Source: Halomicrobium sp. LC1Hm
Lineage (GTDB): Archaea; Halobacteriota; Halobacteria; Halobacteriales; Haloarculaceae
Direction: 5' to 3'
Length of the DNA: 64,000 nt
NCBI RefSeq assembly: GCF_009617995.1
Contig: NZ_CP044129.1
Location: 1,922,001 to 1,986,000, forward strand
A program made the position numbers and the translations under genes. Shown one piece after another: positions 8,665 through 18,100 of this stretch (the first letter of the stretch is position 1; each line of letters begins with the position of its first letter). Below the pieces are notes generated by a model. The model searched no databases, had not been told where the DNA came from, and was given only the letters and a program-made list of their open reading frames with translations.

Positions 8665-8835
8665 GCTCGGCGTCGCACCCGCGTACGCGTCCTCCAGTCG
8701 AAGCACGACTCTGTGGACCGGCAGCGACAGCCCCATCCGACCGAACAGGAGTGCGATCGGGAGCAACACGATGCCCAGCAGCAGGCTGAACTGGTACAGT
8801 GCGAACACGAAGCCGCGGTAGAGTTGGGATTCCAT
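8662..8835 (-). CDS. small membrane protein, haloarchaeal, function unknown
   Basis: 57 residues: MESQLYRGFVFALYQFSLLL then a hydrophobic helix through GIVLLPIALLFGR and a short amphipathic tail. One transmembrane helix spans about residues 12-33. The ATG at 8835 was chosen because upstream in-frame sequence is Arg/Ser-rich shadow. The stop codon lies inside palindromic repeat copy A. It is followed on the same strand by the mutase operon 168 nt away but need not be co-transcribed. Function not recognised. Confidence 0.6.
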   Translation of the reverse strand: MESQLYRGFVFALYQFSLLLGIVLLPIALLFGRMGLSLPVHRVVLRLEDAYAGATPS

Positions 8836-9087
8836 CGTCCCTCGCTCTGCTATGGGCGAGTAGCAGTATATAAAGGTTAGCATCGGGCTACTGGCGTCGA
8901 ATCGACCGCAGTCGTGCGGTTTCGTCGATGCGTTCCGTCGATGCTTTCCGTCTCGAAGAGCCGCCGATGTTCGGGTAACAGAGCCGTTGGCACGACGGGA
9001 CGTTCGCATAAGTTATGACGATATTCGCCGTCTCGTGCGCAGGCACGAATCAAAACACACGTGTAGTGGGGACGCGCAGAGACGTGT

Positions 9088-9459
9088 ATGAATTACCTCG
9101 TGGCGATGGAAGCAGCCTGGTTGGTCAGAGACGTCGAAGACATCGACGACGCGATCGGTGTCGCAGTCAGCGAAGCGGGGAAGCGCCTCAACGAGTCCGA
9201 GATGGACTACGTCGAGGTCGAAGTCGGTGCGACGGGCTGTCCCGCCTGCGGTGAACCGTTCGACTCCGCGTTCATCGCCGCCGACACCGCGCTGGTCGGC
9301 CTCGTCCTCGAAATGAAGGTGTTCAACGCGGAGTCGATCGAGCACGCCCAGCGGATCGCCAAAAGCGAGATCGGCGGGTCGCTGCGCGACGTGCCGCTGA
9401 AGGTCATCGACACGATCGAGTTCGAGGGCGAAGAAGCCGACGCCGACACACAGGCCTGA
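9088..9459 (+). CDS. UPF0212 (DUF555) family protein
   Basis: 123 residues, typical length for this archaeal family. [21 protein letters not shown] segment (C51, C54) gives a CPxCG zinc-knuckle-like motif, and the N-terminus [20 protein letters not shown] matches the family start. Cytosolic; no biochemical role is known for the family. Monocistronic between a minus-strand small membrane gene and the XRE-CBS regulator. Confidence 0.85.
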   Translation: MNYLVAMEAAWLVRDVEDIDDAIGVAVSEAGKRLNESEMDYVEVEVGATGCPACGEPFDSAFIAADTALVGLVLEMKVFNAESIEHAQRIAKSEIGGSLRDVPLKVIDTIEFEGEEADADTQA

Positions 9460-9465
9460 GACTGC

Positions 9466-9528
9466 CGGCGATCGCTGTCACAGATCGTACACCCCGCAGT
9501 GGCGAAGTGTGTCACAGGCGGGTAATCA
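9466..9528. repeat. possible degenerate remnant of palindromic repeat family 1
   Basis: After the UPF0212 stop, GCTGTCACAGATCGTACACC, then CAGTGGCGAAGTGTGTCACAG resembles the arm and core order of family 1 but lacks the outer ATACTGCCGGC ends. Listed as a weak, decayed candidate only. Confidence 0.25.
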
Positions 9529-9582
9529 CAGCAGACGGCTCGTTCTGCCGTGGCGCTGGAACGTCGACAGCGCCGTCGGTGT

Positions 9583-9605
9583 TTTTATATATTACCGTAG
9601 GTAAT
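9583..9605 (+). promoter_or_regulatory. TATA box overlapping a perfect inverted-repeat operator of the XRE-CBS gene
   Basis: TTTTATATATTA (from 9583) is a strong TATA box. It runs into ATTACC-GTA-GGTAAT (9591-9605), a perfect 6-bp inverted repeat with a 3-bp spacer, ending 7 nt before the ATG at 9613. It covers the transcription start of an expected leaderless mRNA, the classic place for a repressor to block polymerase. The downstream gene encodes a helix-turn-helix protein, so autoregulation is the simplest reading. Confidence 0.7.
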
Positions 9606-9612
9606 TAGGGGT

Positions 9613-10164
9613 ATGGAACTTCCGACGCCCGACGATCTGCGGGAACGGCGGACCGAGCTTGGCCTGACCCAGAGCAAACTCGCGGACCGGGCAGACGTCT
9701 CACAGCCGCTGATCGCGCGGATCGAGGGCGGCGACGTGGACCCGCGGCTGTCGACGCTGCGACGGATCGTCAACGCCCTCGAAGAGGCAGAAGGCGGCAT
9801 CCTACGAGCAGACGAGCTGATGAACGCCCCGGTCCACAGCGTCGCACCGGACGACTCCGTCCACGAGACCCAGGACATCCTCGACGAGGGCAAGTACTCG
9901 CAGGTGCCGGTCGTCCGTGACGGCACGCCCGTCGGCCTGATCGGCCACTCCGACATCATCCAGCACGACCGCGAGAACGTGGGCGACCTCCCGGTCGCCG
10001 ACGTGATGCACGAGTCGATCGCGACCGTCGAGACCGACGCGACGATCGACGAGATCGACGCCTACCTGACTCACAACGACGCCGTCCTCGTCGTCGACGC
10101 CGGCGAGACGGTCGGCATCATCACCGAAGCCGACATCGCGGCCCACGTGAGTAGTAGCCGGTGA
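9613..10164 (+). CDS. XRE-family HTH regulator with tandem CBS domains
   Basis: 183 residues. N-terminal Cro/C1-type helix-turn-helix (LGLTQSKLADRADVSQPLIA, residues 17-36, then RIEGGDVDPRLSTLRRI), followed by two CBS motifs (about 68-120 and 125-180) that normally form one adenine-nucleotide- or S-adenosylmethionine-binding Bateman module. This suggests a DNA-binding repressor that responds to energy charge or a related metabolite; the ligand is not known. The operator-like palindrome on its own TATA box supports autorepression. Monocistronic. Confidence 0.88.
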   Translation: MELPTPDDLRERRTELGLTQSKLADRADVSQPLIARIEGGDVDPRLSTLRRIVNALEEAEGGILRADELMNAPVHSVAPDDSVHETQDILDEGKYSQVPVVRDGTPVGLIGHSDIIQHDRENVGDLPVADVMHESIATVETDATIDEIDAYLTHNDAVLVVDAGETVGIITEADIAAHVSSSR

Positions 10165-10324
10165 CAGTCGATACACACCCGATCGCACGACGACAGCGCG
10201 ATCTGCGTGTCACTCGTCTCGGTTGACGGTATCGCGAACGTCGGCTCGTCGTCCGTGTTAGTCGCCGTATACCCCGATGAACGGTCGGTCCCCCTTTTGA
10301 TGTCCCCTCGCGTCCAGAGCAGCA

Positions 10325-10477
10325 ATGACGGTTCGTCCCGACGACGACAGACTGCACCGGCAGCTCGAAACGGCGCTCGAAATGGCCGAGGACGATCGCA
10401 TCAGATATCACCTCCGCGAGGCCCTCCAGTTGCGACTCGTCGCGGACGAACCGAGAGAACAGGAGATCGAGGGGTAG
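10325..10477 (+). CDS. small conserved-looking acidic/amphipathic protein, 50 residues
   Basis: Short frame MTVRPDDDRLHRQLETALEM to REQEIEG. The composition is a single amphipathic helix pair (LETALEMAEDDRIRYHLREA), acidic and haloarchaeal in style, with a good ATG and a stop 24 nt before the convergent purM stop. Similar tiny helical proteins occur in other haloarchaea, to my knowledge without known function. Moderate confidence that it is translated. Confidence 0.5.
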   Translation: MTVRPDDDRLHRQLETALEMAEDDRIRYHLREALQLRLVADEPREQEIEG

Positions 10478-10501
10478 CTCGCTCCGCTCGCGTTCGGCCG
10501 C

Positions 10502-11491
10502 TCACCCGATCAGCTCTAGCCCGCGGACGGCAACACAGCCTTCGCCGTCCGTGACCTCGCCGATGACGCGCCCGTCGGTCGCCTCGACGACGGCCTCGGC
10601 GGCGCGTTCCGGCATCGCAGCCACGAACCCAGTCCCCATGTTGAAGGTCCGGTGCATCTCCTCGTCGGAGACCGAGCCCTCCGACTGAACGAACTCGAAG
10701 ATCGGCTGGGCGTCGAACGGGTCGGTGATCTCGTAGCGGTGGTCGCCCATCCGGGTGAGGTTCGTCCAGCCGCCGCCGGTCACGTGGGCCGCAGCGTGGG
10801 TCTCGGCGTCCCGGAGCGGACCCAGCACGTCGGTGTAGATTCGGGTCGGCGTCAACAGTGCCTCGGCGATCGTCTGCTCGGGATCGTGGGGGTAATCGTC
10901 GGTGTACTCGTGGTTCGCGGTGACGGCCTCGCGAGCGAGAGTGAGACCGTTGGAGTGGATCCCATCCGAGGGCCAGCCGACGATAACGTCGCCGGGCTCG
11001 GCTTCGCCGGGGAAGACCGCGTCCTTGGGCGCGAGCCCGGCACAGGTGCCGGCGATGTCCAGCCCCTTGATCACGTCCGGCATCACGGCGGTCTCGCCGC
11101 CGACCAGCGCCACGTCGGCCCGCTTTGCGCCCTCGCGCAGTCCGGCACCGATCTGCTCGGACTCCTCGTCGTCTGGCTCCTCGACTGCGAGATAGTCGAC
11201 GAACGCGACCGGTTCGACCCCCGTCGCCACGAGGTCGTTGACGTTCATCGCGATGCAGTCGATGCCGATCGTCGAGTAGTCGTCGATCGCTTCGGCGACG
11301 AGGAGCTTGGTGCCGACGCCGTCGGTCGCCAGCGCGAGGTACTGGTCGCCGATGTCGACCAGCCCCGCGTAGTCGCCCTCGAACTCGCCGGCCGCTCCGA
11401 TGAGCGCCGCCGTCGCGGCCTCGCTGGCGTCGATGTCGACGCCACTCGCCGCGTAAGTCAGCCCCTCCTCGTCGTCGCTGTCGTCGGTCAT
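10502..11491 (-). CDS. purM: phosphoribosylformylglycinamidine cyclo-ligase (AIR synthetase)
   Basis: 329 residues. N-terminal LTYAASGVDID and ATDGVGTKLLVAEAI (ATP/substrate loop), central VGGETAVMPDVI, and C-terminal HVTGGGWTNLTRMGD and FNMGTGFVAAM are the PurM signatures. It closes FGAM to AIR in purine synthesis. The ATG at 11491 was chosen since the family domain begins about 10 residues later. It is the third gene of a minus-strand run after the TraB-like and site-2-protease-like genes, 53 nt downstream of the latter; no functional link is obvious. Confidence 0.95.
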   Translation of the reverse strand: MTDDSDDEEGLTYAASGVDIDASEAATAALIGAAGEFEGDYAGLVDIGDQYLALATDGVGTKLLVAEAIDDYSTIGIDCIAMNVNDLVATGVEPVAFVDYLAVEEPDDEESEQIGAGLREGAKRADVALVGGETAVMPDVIKGLDIAGTCAGLAPKDAVFPGEAEPGDVIVGWPSDGIHSNGLTLAREAVTANHEYTDDYPHDPEQTIAEALLTPTRIYTDVLGPLRDAETHAAAHVTGGGWTNLTRMGDHRYEITDPFDAQPIFEFVQSEGSVSDEEMHRTFNMGTGFVAAMPERAAEAVVEATDGRVIGEVTDGEGCVAVRGLELIG

Positions 11492-11544
11492 ATGCGAGAG
11501 CGGGCGGGCCGAGAGCAAAAGACCACCGTTTCCGTGGGACCGGA

Positions 11545-12186
11545 CTACAGTCCGGGAACGCCGGCCAGGAGCACGAAGACGCCAAGCAGGAGCATCGGCG
11601 CGGCGACGACCGCGTAGACCGGCTTGCTCCAGGCCAGGACCTTCTTGCCGTCGAGGGGACCGAACGGGATCATGTTGAAGCCCGCGAGCAACAGGTTGAT
11701 CGAGACGCCGAGCGCCGCCAGTTCGAACAAGAGCCCCCCGAAGAGTCCGAGCCAGGCGACGGCCAGCGGGACGACGAACACCAGCGCGAGCACGACGTTG
11801 GTCACGGGGCCGGCGAGTGCGATCAGCCCGTTCTCGCGCTCGGTGATTCGACCGCGGTGGTGGACTGCGCCCGGTGCGGCAAAGAGGAAGCCGGCCAGCG
11901 CGCTGACGACGGCCAGGAACAGCATGTTGTAGTCGGCGCGAAACTCCGCGATCTGGCCGAACCGGACCGCGACGACCTTGTGAGCGAGTTCGTGCAACAG
12001 AAAGCCGATCCCCGCGGTGAACAGACTCACCGCCAGCGCCCCGAGGACCGCAGTCGGGTTCGGCGGCCGGCCGGCGAGCAGGCCCTGGACCATGTCGTAG
12101 TTGATGAAGATCGCGAAGGCCAGACCCAGCGCGAGCCACGCGATCAGGAGGTCCGTGAGTTCGCGCTCGCTGAAGCGGACGTTCAT
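11545..12186 (-). CDS. site-2-protease-like M50 intramembrane metalloprotease
   Basis: 213 residues, about six transmembrane helices. Zinc motif HELAH (H65, E66, H69) sits in a helix and the third-ligand motif FNMIPFGPLDGKK places the Asp at D179; AGPVTNVVLA (about 125-134) matches the central conserved segment. No PDZ domain is present, as in archaeal minimal S2P forms. It would cleave membrane-embedded substrates such as anchored regulators. Its ATG overlaps the TraB-like gene stop by 4 nt (12183-12186), so the two membrane proteins are translationally coupled. Confidence 0.85.
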   Translation of the reverse strand: MNVRFSERELTDLLIAWLALGLAFAIFINYDMVQGLLAGRPPNPTAVLGALAVSLFTAGIGFLLHELAHKVVAVRFGQIAEFRADYNMLFLAVVSALAGFLFAAPGAVHHRGRITERENGLIALAGPVTNVVLALVFVVPLAVAWLGLFGGLLFELAALGVSINLLLAGFNMIPFGPLDGKKVLAWSKPVYAVVAAPMLLLGVFVLLAGVPGL

Positions 12187-13754
12187 CGCACCAGCCCCCA
12201 CAGCAGGTCGGCGCTGTTCTGTGCGCCCTGGATCATGAGCCGAACGACGCCGTCGACGCCGTTGACGTTCGGTGCGCCGGCCGCGATGATCGGCAGCAGC
12301 GTCGTCGCGAACAGCGCACTCGCGATCATGCTCCCGACGTTGGTCATCGCGACGATGAGGATGAGTCTGAACAGGGGCACCGCCCGGAGCCGCTGGAAGA
12401 TGTCGGACAGCGGGGCCTGCTCGTCGTCGAGAATCTCGTTGAGCGTGCCGATGTCGCCGACGTTGACGTCGACGTATCGCAACTCGATGTAGCCCGCGAA
12501 CCACCCGGGCGCGAGCAGCGGATTGACGCTCGTGAGCCACGCGACGGCCCCGCCGACGGCGGAACTCGACCAGTGAGCACCGGCGAGTCGCGCCAGGGCC
12601 GCGGCGACGATCCCGTTGACGAGGAACCACGTCCCGAACAGCGTGAGCAGGAATTCACTGGAGGCCCCCGGCACGCCGGTGTAGACTGCCATCGCCAGCA
12701 GGAGGAAAAAGACCAGGAAGCCCAGCGTAAAGAGGTAGCCAAAGAGCTTGTACGGCGAGAACCAGCCGCCGGTTTCGCGCCCGACCAGCGAGGACTCGGG
12801 CGGCAGCTCTTCGGGGTGGTCGAGGTAGCGTTCGATCCCCGCACGGTGGCCGGCACCGACGATGGCGACGACGTGGTAGCCGGCGTCACGGAGGTCCACG
12901 AGGTTGTGTGCGATGTAGGCGTCGCGCTCGTCGATCAGGGCCTCCGCACCGCCCGGCGAGAACTGGCGGAACTCCTCCATCATCGCCGTCACGACGTCCA
13001 CGTCGGTGAGTTCGGCCGGGTCGAACTCCTCGTACTCTTCGCCGCCACTGGCGCGGGTCAGCAGTGCGAGAACCGGGATCCCGACCACCAGTGCGACGCC
13101 GAGCGCGACGACGAGCCCGTCTGCGACGGCGACACCCAGACCGCCGAGCCCACCGACGAGCGGGAGCGAACCGCCGAGCCAGTTCCCGGCCGGAACCACG
13201 AGCGGACCGATCGTCGACTCGACGACGACGCTCACCAGCACCCCGATCGTGAGACCGATCGAGAGGCCGACGGTGCGAGAGTCGCCCATGCCGGCGAACA
13301 GAGCGCCGACGAGGGAGAGCTTCTCCCAGAAAGAGAGACGCGCCCAGAACCGCTGGACCGTCATCTGGATGTCGCGGTCGACGAGTGCGACCCCCAGACC
13401 GTTGCGTTCGGCCGTCTCGACGGCGGCCATCATGTCTGCACCGGGACTTACGTCGAAGCGGTCGCCCAGTCGCGTCTGGACGTACGACAGCATCCAGTAG
13501 GCCAGAAACTGAAAGACCGTGTTACCCCGAAGCAGATCACTGGCGTCGAGATCCTCCGGCGTCTCGCCTTTCATCTGCCGGTAGCGACCCTCGTCCAGCT
13601 CGACGGCGACCACGTCGGGCTGTTCGTCCTCGATCGTCCGTTCGACTTCCTCGACACTATCCTGTGAGACGTGTGCCGTCCCTACTACCGTCACACGCCC
13701 CTCGCCACCACCCCCCTGTGGCAGATTGCGCGTGGTCTCGGCGCGGTCGGTCAT
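12183..13754 (-). CDS. TraB/PrgY-like domain membrane protein
   Basis: 523 residues. The N-terminal domain has VTVVGTAHVSQDSVEEVERT, VVAVELDEGRY and VVAIVGAGHRAGIERYL, the GTAHVS/ELD/GxGH pattern of the TraB/GumN superfamily (PrgY in enterococcal pheromone shutdown, TIKI-type protease fold). Hydrophobic segments around 160-230 and the last about 210 residues add several transmembrane helices. Archaeal members are widespread but their role is unknown. The ATG at 13754 follows a GTG at 13757; either may serve. Coupled by a 4-nt overlap to the M50 protease gene. Confidence 0.8.
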   Translation of the reverse strand: MTDRAETTRNLPQGGGGEGRVTVVGTAHVSQDSVEEVERTIEDEQPDVVAVELDEGRYRQMKGETPEDLDASDLLRGNTVFQFLAYWMLSYVQTRLGDRFDVSPGADMMAAVETAERNGLGVALVDRDIQMTVQRFWARLSFWEKLSLVGALFAGMGDSRTVGLSIGLTIGVLVSVVVESTIGPLVVPAGNWLGGSLPLVGGLGGLGVAVADGLVVALGVALVVGIPVLALLTRASGGEEYEEFDPAELTDVDVVTAMMEEFRQFSPGGAEALIDERDAYIAHNLVDLRDAGYHVVAIVGAGHRAGIERYLDHPEELPPESSLVGRETGGWFSPYKLFGYLFTLGFLVFFLLLAMAVYTGVPGASSEFLLTLFGTWFLVNGIVAAALARLAGAHWSSSAVGGAVAWLTSVNPLLAPGWFAGYIELRYVDVNVGDIGTLNEILDDEQAPLSDIFQRLRAVPLFRLILIVAMTNVGSMIASALFATTLLPIIAAGAPNVNGVDGVVRLMIQGAQNSADLLWGLVR

Positions 13755-14012
13755 CACACCGGCTACACGGCGGCCACTGTTATGCGTTTCTGTCGGTCAC
13801 GACTGTCGGTCTGCCGTCAGGTATCTTGTCGGAACATGGACTATTCACTGGATCGAACTATCACGGAGAACCTCGCGCTCATCTAACACTATTGCTTTCC
13901 GCCCGGTAGTTCGCGAAATTACCAGACAGCTCGCGATTACATTGTGGTTAGTGACTTTCGAACATCCCAGAAAACGTGATATATCGGGGTTTTCAATATA
14001 CGTCCGAGTTCG

Positions 14013-14288
14013 ATGTACGATCTGACTGGATTTCAGCGTGACTTGCTGTACGTGATCGCAGGACTGGACGAACCACACGGGCTCGCGATCAAAGACGAGC
14101 TCGAGAAGTACTACGAGAGCGAGGTGAACCACGGACGCCTGTATCCGAACCTCGACACGCTCGTCGAGAAGGGGATGGTCGAGAAGGGACAGCGCGACCG
14201 ACGAACGAACTTCTACGCCCTGACCAGTCGTGGCACGCGCGAGCTCAACGCCCGCCAGGACTGGGAGTCCCAGTACGTCACCGCGTAG
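14013..14288 (+). CDS. PadR-family winged-helix regulator
   Basis: 91 residues: LTGFQRDLLYVIAGLDEPHG, the winged-helix core with GRLYPNLDTLVEKGMVEKG and a wing at RRTNFYALTSRGTRELN. This is the short haloarchaeal PadR-like class lacking the long C-terminal dimerisation helix. AT-rich upstream DNA with TATA-like GATATATC and CAATATAC elements. It stands alone; targets unknown. Confidence 0.8.
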   Translation: MYDLTGFQRDLLYVIAGLDEPHGLAIKDELEKYYESEVNHGRLYPNLDTLVEKGMVEKGQRDRRTNFYALTSRGTRELNARQDWESQYVTA

Positions 14289-14414
14289 CTCGGCGCTCGA
14301 ACCCGCGTCGGCGTGTCGATGTCACCGACAGCCGTCCGAATACTCGCTACCGCCTCCCGGCGTCGCGATCTTCGACGGCACACGCTTATACGACAACCAG
14401 ACGAACGCCCAGCC

Positions 14415-14879
14415 ATGCCACTGGACGTAGAACCGCCGGCACCGCCCGAACTCGACACCGCCGTCGACGCCAGCGACTACGACGACGTCGACGTGGACAC
14501 CAGCGAGTACCGGCGCGAAGAACTGGAGGCGTTCTTGCAGGACGGTGCCTGGGAGCAGGCGTTCACGGAGTGGGCCGAGACGAGCGACCTCGACGAGACG
14601 GCGTTCGAGATCGTCAGAGAACTGGGTCTCGTCGAGCAGTTCGACTTCTTCTGGGACGACTTCGCACAGCGGGTGGGGTACCACGCACCGGGACTGCCCG
14701 AGGACTGGCGGGAACGATCGCTACACCCGGACCTGAACTCCTGGGACACCGTGTCGGGGATCAACGCCGGCATGGCCGAGCTGGGACGGACGGTCAGCGA
14801 GACGCTCAAGGCCGATTACGTCGACTGGCAGACAGACCCGGATCTGCCGGACAATCTCCCGGAGTTCGGCGACGAGTGA
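14415..14879 (+). CDS. conserved haloarchaeal acidic protein, function unknown
   Basis: 154 residues, very acidic. Segments such as EFLQDGAWEQAF-like (AFLQDGAWEQAFTEWAETSD), VEQFDFFWDDFAQRVGYHAP and PGLPEDWRERSLHPDL give a mainly helical soluble protein. No catalytic motif is recognised. The ATG at 14415 was chosen because the acidic sequence starts there and CGCTTATACGAC supplies a TATA box about 30 nt upstream. It converges on the small HEWDINGNY protein gene. Confidence 0.7.
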   Translation: MPLDVEPPAPPELDTAVDASDYDDVDVDTSEYRREELEAFLQDGAWEQAFTEWAETSDLDETAFEIVRELGLVEQFDFFWDDFAQRVGYHAPGLPEDWRERSLHPDLNSWDTVSGINAGMAELGRTVSETLKADYVDWQTDPDLPDNLPEFGDE

Positions 14880-14891
14880 CGCCGCGGCCGT

Positions 14892-15071
14892 TCACTCGGC
14901 CAGCGGACTGTAGTTGCCGTTGATGTCCCACTCGTGGAGACAGAAGGGGTTGCCGGCCTCCTTTTGCTCGCCGTCGACCACGATCTGCCACGAGTCGGTC
15001 TCGTCGTCCCAGACGTCGTGACGACCGCAGCGTTCGCACGTCCGCTCCGAGGGCGGGACGAGTTTCGTCAT
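14892..15071 (-). CDS. small zinc-finger-like HEWDINGNY protein
   Basis: 59 residues: MTKLVPPSERTCERCGRHDV, then a central DSWQIVVDGE strand and PFCLHEWDINGNYSP. CERCG plus the later Cys/His (FCLHEW) can form one zinc site. The ending with HEWDINGNYSP recurs in haloarchaeal small proteins. Function unknown; likely a micro zinc protein as seen frequently in this class. Only 59 nt from the end of aglB on the same strand but upstream in neither sense clearly linked. Confidence 0.7.
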   Translation of the reverse strand: MTKLVPPSERTCERCGRHDVWDDETDSWQIVVDGEQKEAGNPFCLHEWDINGNYSPLAE

Positions 15072-15129
15072 ACCGCGACAGTGGGGCCAGAGAATAATGA
15101 GCGTGCCGGTCCCGTCCAGCGGCTCCCGA

Positions 15130-18100
15130 TCAGTTACCGCTCTCGGTCGCGGTGTCGGTCTCTGGCGTCGATGTCGTCGTCTCGTCGGTCGTCTCGGAGC
15201 CGCCGGTCTCGTCGGTCGTCTCGGAGCCGCCGGTCTCGTCGGTCGTCTCGGAGCCGCCGGTGTCGCTGGTCGAGTTCGTGGCGTCGGTCTCGTTCTCGGA
15301 AGATGGGAGGTCGACCTCCGTGCTGTTCATCTCGACTTCGGCCGGCTCCTCGTCGACGCCCAGCACCTGCCCTTCCGAGACGTCTGTCGTCCCGCTCCAC
15401 TGCGTGAGCGTGCCGTTGTCGACGTTGCCCGCACGGAACTGGTAGCTGCTGTTGGCTCTGACCGAGACGTTCGTGTAGCCGTTGTCCGGTCCGAACTCGT
15501 CGTATCCGGTCGTCGAGTACGGGACGGTCATCGTGAACGTCCCGTCGTCGTTCGTTCGGGTCCGTTGGGTGTAGGTGAACGTCTCGTTGGAGGCGGGGTT
15601 GTACATCTCGACGGTGGCCTGCACGGTCGCGTTCTCGGGACCGGCCCCCTCGACGGTCGCACCGGGAACGCGTTCGAAGAGCTTCAGCCACTGTGGGGCC
15701 GTGTCGTGGAAGACCTGCTGTTCGATGTCCTCCGGCAGACACGCGATCTGTCCCGGACCGGACTCTGCGACCCGGAGTGTCACGTCAGAGGTACACTCCG
15801 CGGTACTGTTGACAGGCTGGTAGCCCAGTCCCGAGGCCGCGGCGGACTGTAGCAGACCGCGGTTGTACTGACTGCTCGCCGTCGCGGACTGCTCGCTGGT
15901 TCCGACGAGTCGGTAGTGTTCCATCGCGGGGACGCGTTCGGACGGGAGCGCACCGATCCCGCCGACGCTCGACGTGGAGTCGTTGGCCGTGTACGCGCGT
16001 GCTTCTTCCATCGTCTGGGTCTGGAAGATGGCCCGCCGGCCGTCGACCTGTGCGACCTGTCGGCCCTGTAGCGTGCTCGGTTCCCAGTCGACGCCGATCG
16101 GTCGTGGCTCGACGGCGCTCCCGTGATAGCGGTAGAGACGCACCACCGTGCTGTTGTAGTAGCCCTGTCGCTGGTGGACGAAGGACGGTCCACGGAGCGA
16201 CTGTGCGCGACTGGAGTAGACCGGGCTGTAGTAGTCCTGCTGGCTGACCTCCGACACGTCGTAGAAGTTCGGCGGCGCGAAGAACTTCCCGCCGACGTCG
16301 CCGTTGGTCTCGGCCATCTTCCAGTCGACGGCGACGTACCGGGTCTCGGCCTCGGAGTCGTTCTCGCTCACGTCGTCGAGCACGTCGTTGGCCTGGGTCT
16401 CGTTGGGGGCCAGCAGGAAGTTCGCGGCCTCGGTGGCACCCTGCTGGAACGGGTTAGCGGTCGGGATCCGCTGGCCCTGGGAGGTTATCCAGTGGCCGTA
16501 GTCCCACCACGAGAGGACGCCGTACTGCCCGTCCTCGTAGTCGAACTCACCGACGTTCGGGAAGGTGCCGTAGTAGTCGAGTTCGTTCGAGGCACCGCCG
16601 AACGTCCCCTCGGCAGGCGTGTTGCCCTCCATCCAGTCGAGCCCGTCGGACCAACCTTCGATGCCCTGACCGGGGCTGTCGTATCGGTCGATGTTGGTCG
16701 GGGACGCGACCGCGACCATCGGTGCGACGACGAGGACGGCGATCGCGGCGACGGTGAGGACCTGGTACGCCTCGACGTTGATCCCGTCGCCGTCGACGAT
16801 CGAACGGTCGCCGTCAGCGAGGTATCGGAGCACGGAACCGACCGCGTAGGCCGTCAGTCCGCCGATCGGCACTGCGAGGTAGTAGGCGAACCGTGCTTGC
16901 GTGATGGCGGCGGCCGTGACGAACGCCGCCCAGACCACGACGAGGAGCTGCTGGGGCTCGACCTTCGAGCCGATCAGGTTCCGCACGACGATGAGGGCAC
17001 CGGCGGCGAGCGCGATGAACGTCGCGAAGCCGTGCATCTGGAACAGTGCGATCGCCGGCTGGCGCATCCGCGTGATCTCGCCGATCGTCCCGGCTGTCTC
17101 GGACGGCCCGATGCCCAGGACGCCGCCGAAGATCCGGACCAGGTTCCGGGCGAACAGATCGTAGATGCCCGGGATCGCGAGCTGTGCGAAGACGACACCG
17201 ACGACGAGGACGCTCAGGATCGTCAGCGGATAGAAGACCGTGTCGATGTCGTGGTCGTCCCAGAAGCGTGCCAACCAGGCCATGAACACGCAGCCGGCGG
17301 CGACGCCGAACGCGAGCGTCGGGTGCAGCAGCGAGAAGACGCCGACCCTGAACTCGGCGGCGGTGATCGGGATGAACATCAGGACACCGGTCACGCCCAG
17401 TGCGACGGCACCGGCGATCGCCGTGTGCTCCGGGCTCTCGCCGCGGACGAACTCGATCGTCAGCTGGAAGAGCAGGTAGACGCCGACGATACCCAGCAGG
17501 AGGACGCCGAAGGGCCAGACCCACAGGTACAGCGTGATCGCGACCCCGGCCAGCGCGCTCCAGACGAGCGTGCTTCGGAGCCCCTCGAAGTCCCTGTCGA
17601 GGAACTGCTCGTAGACCGGCCGGTCCCGGCGGGCGACCGTCACGGCGACCATCACGCCGAGGACGCCCAGCGTCTGGAAGAGCACCTCCGCGATGTGGTG
17701 GTCCGAGAAGCCGACCATGCTCCGCTGGAGGATCGAACCCGCGGAGAGCGCGAACACGGCCAGTGCGACCACACCGCCGGCACGACCGCCGAGCCGACGG
17801 CCGATGACGTACGTGGGGAGCCCCGTCAGCACCGCGAACACCGCCGGTGCGAACAGCACGACGAGCCGGACGGTGTTGTCGCTTGGCGATCCGAGCCCGA
17901 CGATCAACGCGACGGTCGCGAGCAACTGGTCGAACAGGGTGCCGAACTGACCCACGTCGGTCCCGTGAGGGAAGTACGTCCAGGGGTCGAACGGCATCGT
18001 CTGTGGCCAGTTGCGGACGGTGTAGGCCGTCGAGCGGTAGTGATACCAGGCGTCGTTCCCGTTGAACAGCACTTCACCGTCGACGATGTAGTTGTTCCAC

